From assembly GCA_035507915.1 (NCBI GenBank), contig DATJNS010000184.1, forward strand, positions 1 to 5,348: a stretch of DNA of 5,348 nt, read 5' to 3'. Both the position numbers and the translations under genes were made by a program. Positions 1 to 5,348 of the stretch are shown here, piece after piece (within the stretch, counting starts at the first letter, position 1; every line of letters starts with the position of its first letter). The DNA is from JACQAI01 sp035507915. Lineage in GTDB: Bacteria > Pseudomonadota > Alphaproteobacteria > Elsterales > Elsteraceae. The notes under the pieces are model-generated. The model saw only the letters and a program-made list of their open reading frames with translations. It did not search any database and was not told the DNA's origin.

Positions 1-1
1 T

Positions 2-1066
2 CTCGCTACCGTCAAATACGCCGCGATCGTCAACGCCGCGGACGTCAAGCGCCGCGGCGACCTGGTCAAGGGCGGCGTCGGCACGGGGCCGTTCATGCTG
101 GAGGATTTCCAGCCGGATTCCCTGGTGAAGCTGAAGCGCAACCCTCATTACTACGAGCCCGGCTTGCCTTATCTCGACGGCTTGGACTTCCGGATCATTC
201 CCGAAGAGGGGAGCCGCATGGCGGCGCTGCGGGCCGGCAGCGTGCAGTTGACTTGGCTTAGCTCTCCGGACTCGGCCGCGCAGATGCGCAGCGCGGCGAA
301 CATCGTAGCGCCCGAACCCAAAGCCTATTCGAGACTGCTGCTGCTCGAATTCGACCAGCGCCGTCCGCCCTTTAGCGACGTCCGCGTGCGACGAGCCTTC
401 AGCCTCGCGCTGAACCGCGAGCTGATCGTCAAGGTGGTGTGGCGTGGCCAGGCCGGCCTCAGTGCGGCACTGCCGCCGGCGCAGGCCCCTTTCGCGGTTC
501 CGAGCGCCGATGTGCTGGGGTTGCCCTACGCCAAGGAAGACGTTGCCGCAGCCAAGGCGCTGATGGCCGAAGCCGGCTACGCCGCCGGCATCGACACGAC
601 CTTCGCGGTCTCGCCATCCAACTACGGCGACGTGCTGATCGCGCAGATCATCCAGCAACAGGTTGCCCGCATCGGCATCAGGATCAATATCCTCCAAAAG
701 GAGTGGGGCAATCTCGTCGCCGATTTTCAATCGACGCAATCGCCGATCTCGATGGCAGGTTTGGTCTGGGGCCCCGATCCCGACACCAACATATCGATTC
801 GGCTCGATTCGCATTCGACGGTCAATCCGGGCAAGACCACAGATCCCGCCTTGGACGATCTCCTGGCCAAGGGGCGACAGAGCTATGACATGGCCGAGCG
901 TGTCAGAATTTATCGAGCGGTTCAGCAGCGCATTGCCGATATGGCCTACGTCATCACGCCCTGCGCCTCGCCGCTCCGCTGGGAGATGTGGACCACGAAG
1001 CTGCGTGGCTACCGCGCCGTGCCTTCGGCACAGCGCGTTTATCTGCGGCAAGCCTGGCTGGACTAG
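2..1066 (+). CDS. ABC transporter substrate-binding protein, SBP_bac_5 (peptide/nickel) family, 5'-truncated by window edge
   Basis: This is the periplasmic binding component that captures the ligand and delivers it to the two permeases encoded downstream. The frame is open from base 2 to the TAG at 1064-1066, giving 354 residues. Family members usually have about 500-540, so roughly the first third, including the signal peptide, lies outside the window. Visible family hallmarks, in fragment numbering, are GTGPF (27-31) followed by KLKRNPHYY (43-51), a PFSDVRVRRAFSLALNR block (about 123-139) that matches the usual 'D.RVR.A...A.DR' segment, a YAKEDVAAAKALMAEAGY block (176-193), and WGPDPD (256-261) in the C-terminal lobe. 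The ATG at 95 is internal to the conserved GTGPF-to-KLKRNP region and is not the start. The next gene begins 35 nt downstream on the same strand. Family assignment is firm; the ligand (peptide, amide, opine or other small solute) cannot be told. Confidence 0.95.
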   Translation, partial: LATVKYAAIVNAADVKRRGDLVKGGVGTGPFMLEDFQPDSLVKLKRNPHYYEPGLPYLDGLDFRIIPEEGSRMAALRAGSVQLTWLSSPDSAAQMRSAANIVAPEPKAYSRLLLLEFDQRRPPFSDVRVRRAFSLALNRELIVKVVWRGQAGLSAALPPAQAPFAVPSADVLGLPYAKEDVAAAKALMAEAGYAAGIDTTFAVSPSNYGDVLIAQIIQQQVARIGIRINILQKEWGNLVADFQSTQSPISMAGLVWGPDPDTNISIRLDSHSTVNPGKTTDPALDDLLAKGRQSYDMAERVRIYRAVQQRIADMAYVITPCASPLRWEMWTTKLRGYRAVPSAQRVYLRQAWLD

Positions 1067-1090
1067 CGCATAGCGCCGGATTTCGGATGG

Positions 1091-1096
1091 GGGAGG
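1091..1096 (+). promoter_or_regulatory. Ribosome binding site GGGAGG of the first permease gene
   Basis: GGGAGG lies 5 nt before the ATG at 1102 and selects that codon over the in-frame ATGs at 988 (inside the binding-protein gene) and 1087 (overlapping the site itself). It sits within a possible GGGG-AGG-CCCC hairpin at 1090-1100. Confidence 0.75.
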
Positions 1097-1101
1097 CCCC
1101 G

Positions 1102-2055
1102 ATGCTCAGATATGCCGCCGGACGCATCGCTCTTACGCTGCCCGTGCTGTTCGGCGTGTCGGTGATGAGCTTTGCCATCATCCATCTGATCCCCGGCGAT
1201 ATCGTCAGCGTGCTGGCCGGCCCGACCGTGGGCGTCCATTCACAGGCGGCTCAGAACATCCGTCATGCGCTTCATCTCGACCAGCCGCTGCCGGTCCAAT
1301 ATGGCATCTGGCTCATGGGCGCTCTTCATGGCGATTTCGGCAACTCGCTGATCTTCGGACTGCCGGTCGGCCCGCAAATCGCCGAGCACCTTCCGGTGAC
1401 CCTGGTCTTGACGGCCTTGTCCCTGATCTTCTCGATAGCGATCGGGGTGCCTGGCGGCGTCGTGGCGGCGACGACACGCGGGCGTTGGCCCGACCTGACC
1501 ATACGCACGGTTGCGCTCCTCGGTCTCTCGACGCCCGCCTTCTTCGTCGGGGTTGCGGCTGTGCTCTTGCTGTCGATCTATCTGCCTTGGTTCAAGACCC
1601 TCGGCACCGTCGACCTGCACGGCGATCCGCTCGGCAGCCTTGAGACCTTGCTGCTGCCGGCCTTCGTTCTGTCGCTGCCTTCGGCGACGACTGTCATGCG
1701 TTACACGCGCGTCGCCATGCTGGAGGTGCTGGCAGAGCCTTACATGGCGACGGCGCGTGCCAAGGGCGCTGGTCGTGTGCGCGTGCTGATCCGGCACGGT
1801 CTTCGCAACGCCCTGTTACCCGTGGTCACCGCCATCGGCGTCACGGCCGCGCAATTGGTTGCCGGTGCGGTCGTCATCGAGCAGGTTTTCGGCCTGCCGG
1901 GCGTCGGTCAATTGATGCTCAATGCCATCTATCACCGCGACTATACGCAAGTCCAAGCAACTGTATTGGTCGTCACGACCCTCGTCGTCCTGATCAATAT
2001 CCTGGTCGACTTCAGCTACTACCTGCTCGACCCGAGGATCCAGCAACATGGTTGA
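1102..2055 (+). CDS. ABC transporter permease, DppB/OppB family
   Basis: This is an inner-membrane permease, one half of the heterodimeric channel of a peptide/nickel-type ABC importer. From the ATG at 1102 it has 317 residues, normal for the family (about 305-340). The N-terminal segment MLRYAAGRIALTLPVLFGVS leads into the first membrane helix (about 8-29) and the conserved HLIPGD (28-33). Five further hydrophobic segments lie near 97-123, 133-161, 181-198, 238-260 and 285-309. The cytoplasmic EAA-type loop that docks to the ATPase is clear: EPYMATARAKGAGRVRVLIR (212-231) then HGLRNALLPVVT. It is followed by EQVFGLPGVGQLML (260-273) and a C-terminal LVDFSYYLLDPRIQ (301-314), both family signatures. 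Its stop overlaps the start of the next permease gene. Substrate specificity is not readable, so no specific gene name is assigned. Confidence 0.97.
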   Translation: MLRYAAGRIALTLPVLFGVSVMSFAIIHLIPGDIVSVLAGPTVGVHSQAAQNIRHALHLDQPLPVQYGIWLMGALHGDFGNSLIFGLPVGPQIAEHLPVTLVLTALSLIFSIAIGVPGGVVAATTRGRWPDLTIRTVALLGLSTPAFFVGVAAVLLLSIYLPWFKTLGTVDLHGDPLGSLETLLLPAFVLSLPSATTVMRYTRVAMLEVLAEPYMATARAKGAGRVRVLIRHGLRNALLPVVTAIGVTAAQLVAGAVVIEQVFGLPGVGQLMLNAIYHRDYTQVQATVLVVTTLVVLINILVDFSYYLLDPRIQQHG

Positions 2056-2956
2056 TCTGCGCTCGACGGTCATTGACGCGCCCGGCCGGCCGGCCGTGCA
2101 AGGGGACGAGGTTGCGGTCGGCGAGCTGTCCGCAATCGCTTCCGAGCGGTCACGGCTTCGCCTGAACCTGCCTTTGGTCGTGGGCGCGGCGATCGTGCTG
2201 TTGGCGATGGCACTGGCGTTGGCCGCCCCTTGGGTGACCGCGCATGATCCGTTGGCGATCGCCGATGCGCCGCTGTCGCCGCCCTCGAGCCAACATCTAT
2301 TGGGAACCGACCAGCTCGGTCGCGACGTCTTCGCGCGCATTCTCTACGCGGCGCGCAGCTCGCTCAGTGTCGCCTGCTTGAGTGCCGCGCTTGCGTTCGC
2401 GTCCGGCACGGTGATCGGCCTCGCCGCCGGCTACAGCACCGGCCTGCTCGACGCAGGCATGATGCGTATCCTTGACGTTCTGCAAGCTTTTCCCGCCCTT
2501 CTTTTGGCGATCGCTCTGGTTGCCGCGCTTGGACCGAACCTGATGAACCTGGTCTTGACGATGGGTCTACTGTTCATGCCGCGTTTCGCCCGCATCGCGC
2601 GCGCCTCGACCCTGTCGGTTCGTGAGCGGGACTATATTGCGGCAGCCATTGGCCTGGGCGTGTCCCGCGCGCGGACGATGTACCGGCATGTGCTGCCGAA
2701 TATCGCGGCGCCGCTGATCGTCGAGGCGTCGTTGACGGTGACCCTGGCGATCCTGACCGAGGCCTCTCTGTCGTATCTCGGGCTGGGCGTGCAGCCGCCC
2801 GATCCGACTTGGGGCGGAATGATCGCCGACTCGACGGCGGTGATGGCGCTTGCTCCATGGCTCGCGCTCAGCCCAGGGATTGCAATCGTGTTTGTCGTCG
2901 TCGGCTTCAACCTCTTGGGCGACGGCCTTCGCGATGCATTGGACCCGCGAGGCTGA
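2048..2956 (+). CDS. ABC transporter permease, DppC/OppC family
   Basis: This is the second inner-membrane permease, partner of the DppB-type protein encoded just upstream. It has 302 residues, normal for the family. A hydrophilic N-terminal tail of about 38 residues, common in DppC-type proteins, precedes the first membrane helix (about 41-61). The conserved periplasmic motif HLLGTDQLGRDVFARILYAA follows at 83-102, then helices near 107-128 and 143-161. MRILDVLQAFPALLLAIALV (139-158) is a family hallmark. The ATPase-docking EAA loop spans about 193-218 (ERDYIAAAIGLGVSRARTMY, then RHVLPN). Further conserved segments are EASLSYLGLGVQPPDPTWGG (238-257) and the terminal LLGDGLRDALDPR (289-301). 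The ATG at 2048 overlaps the upstream stop in ATGGTTGA (2048-2055), which suggests translational coupling; a weak GAGG lies at 2034-2037. Confidence 0.97.
   Translation: MVDLRSTVIDAPGRPAVQGDEVAVGELSAIASERSRLRLNLPLVVGAAIVLLAMALALAAPWVTAHDPLAIADAPLSPPSSQHLLGTDQLGRDVFARILYAARSSLSVACLSAALAFASGTVIGLAAGYSTGLLDAGMMRILDVLQAFPALLLAIALVAALGPNLMNLVLTMGLLFMPRFARIARASTLSVRERDYIAAAIGLGVSRARTMYRHVLPNIAAPLIVEASLTVTLAILTEASLSYLGLGVQPPDPTWGGMIADSTAVMALAPWLALSPGIAIVFVVVGFNLLGDGLRDALDPRG
2083..2096. repeat. Short CCGG tandem / 14-bp perfect palindrome in the 5' end of the DppC-type gene
   Basis: The bases at 2082-2096 are almost four CCGG units, and 2083-2096 reads identically on both strands. It encodes the non-conserved hydrophilic tail of the permease (around APGRPAV, residues 11-17). 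Such GC-only runs arise easily in GC-rich coding DNA, so function is doubtful. Confidence 0.4.
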
Positions 2957-2984
2957 TCAATCCGTGGCAACACAATCTCCTGAG

Positions 2985-4397
2985 ATGACCGATCTACCAT
3001 CTGATATCCATTGGGCGTCCGCTTGGCAGCTCCGCCACGCCATCGTCGCACGGCGTTTGTCGGCGACTGAAGTCGCTCGCCATTTCATCGCACGGATCGA
3101 GGCTCTCGATTCACGCATCCACTCATTCATTACGCTGTCGGCCGATGCTGCGCTCGACCAGGCACAGGCTGTCGACCGGCGCATCGCTCGCGGCGAGGCC
3201 GTCGGTCCGCTGGCGGGGGTGCCGGTGTCGATCAAGGATCAATTCTGGACGAAGGGAATCCGTACGACCGGCGGCTCCTGCGTCTATGCTGATCATGTGC
3301 CGCAGGAGGATTCGCTGCATGTCGCGCGGGTGAAGGCGGCCGATGGCGTCATCATCGGCAAGACCAACACCCCTGAATTCGGCATGTTCTGGCGCACGGT
3401 CGGCGGCGTCGCGCCGGAATGCGTCAATCCCTGGGATTCGAGACGCACCTCCGGCGGGTCGAGCGGCGGCGCGGCGGCCAGCGTATCAGCCGGCTTCGGT
3501 CCCCTGGCGCTTGGCAGCGATGCCGGCGGATCGATCAGGCTGCCCTCGGCGATGTGCGGGGTGCTGGGTGTCTTGCCCAGCAACGGTCGCGTGCCGCGGC
3601 ACGGCGCGTTCGGCAGCACGATCTTCTTTTCGGGCGTCGGCCCGATCACCCGCGACGTGCGCGATGCAGCCATCTTCCTGCACCTGCTCGCGCAGCCCTC
3701 GGTTGACGATCCCCTGTGCCGGATGGACGAGGTGCCCGATTATCCCGCAGAGCTCGATGACGGCGTCGCGGGATTGCGGCTCGGATGGTGGGAGGATCGG
3801 AGCCTCTCGACCCTGCTCGACCCCGCCGTCATTGGCACGATAAAAAAGGCAGCTCTTGGTCTGAGCTCGCTCGGCGCGACCTTTGCCGATGATTCCGTGA
3901 CGCTCGACACGGACGGCATCGATGAGGCGTGGAAGGTGCTCGACTTCGTCGACCGCTACGCCGCGTTGGGAGAGGAGCTCTATGCGGATGCGGCGGCGCG
4001 CCGCAAGCTGACGCAGTATGCGCGGGTCAGATTCGCGGATGCGAAGCGCGTCAGCGGCGCCCGCTATTCGCGCGCCGTGCGCCGGCGGGCCGAATTCATC
4101 CGCTCACTCGAAAGCGCCTTTCGCCACTGCGATCTCGTGCTGTCGCCGACCCTCGGCCTCACGGCGCCCGTCATCGATTCCGTCGGCCCGGCCCAGCGCA
4201 TACCGGCGCTGGTCGCTTACACTTTGGCAGTCAATCTCGCGGGCTTTACCGCGGCCTCGATTCCGTGCGGCTTCGTCGATGGCCTGCCCGTGGGCTTGCA
4301 GGTGATCGCCCGACCCAATCAGGAGGCGCTCGTCCTGCGCGCCTGTCGTGCCTATGAGCAGGCTTGGCCGTGGATCGGGCGCAAGCCGGTGATGTGA
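2985..4397 (+). CDS. Amidase signature (AS) family amidohydrolase
   Basis: This is a probably cytoplasmic hydrolase of carboxamide bonds (amide + water to acid + amine or ammonia). From the ATG at 2985 it has 470 residues, typical for the family. The Ser-cisSer-Lys triad is complete: Lys84 in GVPVSIKD, Ser159 in TSGGSSGG, and nucleophile Ser183 in GSDAGGSIRLPSAMCG. The spacings of 75 and 24 residues equal those of fatty acid amide hydrolase (K142, S217, S241). Other family blocks are the N-terminal HWASAWQLRHAIVARRLSAT, IIGKTNTPEFG, and the C-terminal DLVLSPTLGLTAP and AASIPCGFVDGLPVGLQVIA. No signal peptide is seen. It is not obviously GatA, since no gatB or gatC is adjacent. The start is uncertain: ATG 2985 lacks a good ribosome site, whereas in-frame GTG 2964 has GAGG 11 nt upstream and would add 7 residues. 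Position between transporter genes suggests it acts on the imported compound (inference). Confidence 0.95.
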   Translation: MTDLPSDIHWASAWQLRHAIVARRLSATEVARHFIARIEALDSRIHSFITLSADAALDQAQAVDRRIARGEAVGPLAGVPVSIKDQFWTKGIRTTGGSCVYADHVPQEDSLHVARVKAADGVIIGKTNTPEFGMFWRTVGGVAPECVNPWDSRRTSGGSSGGAAASVSAGFGPLALGSDAGGSIRLPSAMCGVLGVLPSNGRVPRHGAFGSTIFFSGVGPITRDVRDAAIFLHLLAQPSVDDPLCRMDEVPDYPAELDDGVAGLRLGWWEDRSLSTLLDPAVIGTIKKAALGLSSLGATFADDSVTLDTDGIDEAWKVLDFVDRYAALGEELYADAAARRKLTQYARVRFADAKRVSGARYSRAVRRRAEFIRSLESAFRHCDLVLSPTLGLTAPVIDSVGPAQRIPALVAYTLAVNLAGFTAASIPCGFVDGLPVGLQVIARPNQEALVLRACRAYEQAWPWIGRKPVM

Positions 4398-4405
4398 TCA
4401 AGAGC

Positions 4406-4410
4406 AGGAG
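4406..4410 (+). promoter_or_regulatory. Ribosome binding site AGGAG of the dehydrogenase gene
   Basis: AGGAG lies 6 nt before the ATG at 4417, inside the 19-nt gap after the amidase stop. It is the best-placed Shine-Dalgarno sequence in the window and fixes the dehydrogenase start. Confidence 0.85.
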
Positions 4411-4416
4411 AGTTCA

Positions 4417-5229
4417 ATGGAGAATTATTCGGCACTTTTCGATTTGACCGGCAAGCGCGCCCTCGTCATTGGTGGGGCGAGCGGCATCGGGCGCGCCAGC
4501 TGCTTCGGCCTGGCGAGCTTCGGCGCCCATGTCGTGTGCGGCGATATCGATCTGGCGAATGCCCGCGAGACCGCCGCGTCGATCGCCGACGCAGGACGGA
4601 GCGCAGAGGCAATCCACGTCGATCTCGGCGATGCCAGCAGCATCGCCAAGGCCGCCGCAGCCGCCGGTGTTCCCGATGTGCTGCTCGTCACGCCCGCGAT
4701 CAATGTGCGCAAGCGGGTCGTCGACATCAGCGATGACGAATTCGACCGCGTGGTCGGTTTGAACCTGAAGGGCACGTTCCGGGTGCTTCGGACCTTCGCG
4801 CCGCGCATGGCCGAACGCGGCCGCGGCAGCATCATCGCCTGTTCGAGCGTGCGCGCCCAGGTCGTGGAGCCGGGTCAGGGCGTCTATGCCGCAACCAAGG
4901 CCGGAACCCTGCAACTGGTGCGGGCGCTGGCGGCCGAATTCGGCGAGCGCGGCGTTCGGGCGAACGTGATCGCGCCCGGCGTCGTCGAGACGCCGCTGAC
5001 CCGCCAGATCAAGCAGGACAAGGCGTGGTATCAGGCCTATGCCGACAAATCCATGCTGCGCCGTTGGGCGAGCCCATCGGAGCTGGTCGGCGCCGTCGTG
5101 TTCCTCGCTTCCGAAGCGAGCTCCTACGTCACCGGCTCCTATCTGCTTGTCGATGGCGGATGGACGGCGGCCGACGGGCGGTTCTCGCCGCCGCTCCCCA
5201 ACAGCACCGGCGCCGCCGGGGGCGACTGA
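4417..5229 (+). CDS. SDR family oxidoreductase (classical short-chain dehydrogenase/reductase)
   Basis: This is a Rossmann-fold NAD(P)-dependent oxidoreductase of about the usual length (270 residues), expected to interconvert a hydroxyl and a carbonyl group. Visible elements are a glycine-rich loop GGASGIG (19-25), Asp43 at the end of strand 2 (suggesting NAD rather than NADP, inference), Asp69-Leu70, catalytic Asn116 in GLNLKG, Ser144 in ACSSVRAQ, Tyr157 and Lys161 in YAATK, APG (186-188), and the C-terminal YLLVDGGW. Two motifs depart from the classical pattern: Ile18 stands where TGxxxGxG has Thr, and the NNAG motif is replaced by Val91-Thr-Pro-Ala94 without a length change. A Pro/Gly-rich tail of about 20 residues follows DGGW. 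The gene lies 19 nt after the amidase and 10 nt before the ATPase gene, so it is probably co-transcribed. The substrate is unknown. Confidence 0.97.
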   Translation: MENYSALFDLTGKRALVIGGASGIGRASCFGLASFGAHVVCGDIDLANARETAASIADAGRSAEAIHVDLGDASSIAKAAAAAGVPDVLLVTPAINVRKRVVDISDDEFDRVVGLNLKGTFRVLRTFAPRMAERGRGSIIACSSVRAQVVEPGQGVYAATKAGTLQLVRALAAEFGERGVRANVIAPGVVETPLTRQIKQDKAWYQAYADKSMLRRWASPSELVGAVVFLASEASSYVTGSYLLVDGGWTAADGRFSPPLPNSTGAAGGD

Positions 5230-5239
5230 GACGACGACC

Positions 5240-5348
5240 GTGCCGCTGCTTCAGGTTCAAAATCTGCGGACCTATTTCGACACGCGATACGGCGTGATGA
5301 AAGCGGTCGACGGGGTCGATTTCGAGGTCGCGGAGGGCCGGACGCTCG
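5240..5348 (+). CDS. ABC transporter ATP-binding protein, DppD/OppD family, N-terminal fragment cut by window edge
   Basis: This is the start of a cytoplasmic ATPase that should power the two permeases encoded upstream. Only 36 complete codons are present. The translation begins (V/M)PLLQVQNLRTYFDTRYGV and continues KAVDGVDFEVAEGRTL, matching the typical DppD/OppD opening 'LL.V.NLRTYF.T..G...AVDGV.F.V..GETL'. The Walker A motif would follow within about ten residues, beyond the right edge, so ATPase integrity cannot be judged. The start is placed at GTG 5240, 10 nt after the dehydrogenase stop; no in-frame ATG lies closer to the conserved block on its upstream side, and the ribosome site is weak (GAG at 5228-5230). 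A DppF/OppF-type second ATPase would be expected further downstream. Confidence 0.9.
   Translation, partial: MPLLQVQNLRTYFDTRYGVMKAVDGVDFEVAEGRTL

Noticed and set aside
1066..1076. GCGC-ATA-GCGC inverted repeat just after the binding-protein stop, considered as a terminator or operator.
   Set aside because: The stem is only 4 bp with no T tract, and the downstream permease needs read-through; such short GC repeats are frequent here.
988..1101. Upstream in-frame extension of the first permease, starting at ATG 988 inside the binding-protein gene.
   Set aside because: The added 38 residues overlap the conserved end of the binding protein in another frame and do not resemble DppB; GGGAGG before ATG 1102 gives a normal-length protein.
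1240..1797. A 185-codon open frame on the minus strand across the first permease gene.
   Set aside because: Its product is an Arg/Gln/Asp-rich sequence typical of antisense shadows in GC-rich DNA, and it lies wholly opposite a well-conserved gene.
2850..2984. Upstream extension of the amidase frame to ATG 2850 inside the permease gene.
   Set aside because: The region is the conserved C-terminus of the DppC-type protein in its own frame, and the alternative translation has no amidase-like character.
4414..4914. A 166-codon minus-strand open frame opposite the dehydrogenase gene.
   Set aside because: It is a mirror of the SDR codons without a recognisable domain or ribosome site.
5208..5226. 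GC-rich palindromic bases at the end of the dehydrogenase gene, considered as a terminator.
   Set aside because: No T run follows, and the ATPase gene begins 10 nt after the stop.
5025..5297. A plus-strand frame bridging the dehydrogenase and ATPase genes.
   Set aside because: It is out of frame with both neighbours, extremely Arg-rich, and explained by codon bias of the two real genes.

Overview
The window is a compact, all-plus-strand stretch of GC-rich DNA with strong G/C preference at third codon positions. It has very short intergenic gaps and Rhizobiales-like protein sequences, so an alphaproteobacterium is the likely source (inference from composition and protein style; genus not determined). 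It is the interior of one operon-like array: six genes in the same direction, two of them cut by the window edges.

Layout: (1) 2-1066, the C-terminal two thirds of a periplasmic peptide/nickel-type (SBP_bac_5) solute-binding protein, with its start outside the window; (2) 1102-2055, a DppB/OppB-type permease; (3) 2048-2956, a DppC/OppC-type permease overlapping the previous gene by 8 nt; (4) 2985-4397, an amidase-signature hydrolase with an intact Lys-Ser-Ser triad; (5) 4417-5229, a classical short-chain dehydrogenase/reductase with an intact Asn-Ser-Tyr-Lys set but an altered NNAG motif; (6) 5240 to the right edge, the first 36 codons of a DppD/OppD-type ABC ATPase, cut before its Walker A motif. 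No RNA gene, mobile element, CRISPR array, promoter or terminator was recognised, and no stretch over 40 nt lies outside a gene.

Working model (inference): a Dpp/Opp-family importer brings in a small amide- or peptide-like compound. Two cytoplasmic enzymes encoded between the permease and ATPase genes then process it: the amidase cleaves an amide bond, and the dehydrogenase oxidises or reduces a hydroxyl or carbonyl group of the substrate or product. The substrate cannot be read from the sequence. No convincing new system is visible. The points most worth a second look are the enzyme pair embedded in the transporter operon, the unusual dinucleotide-site motifs of the dehydrogenase, and an in-frame dnaX-type A-AAA-AAG heptamer inside the amidase gene.
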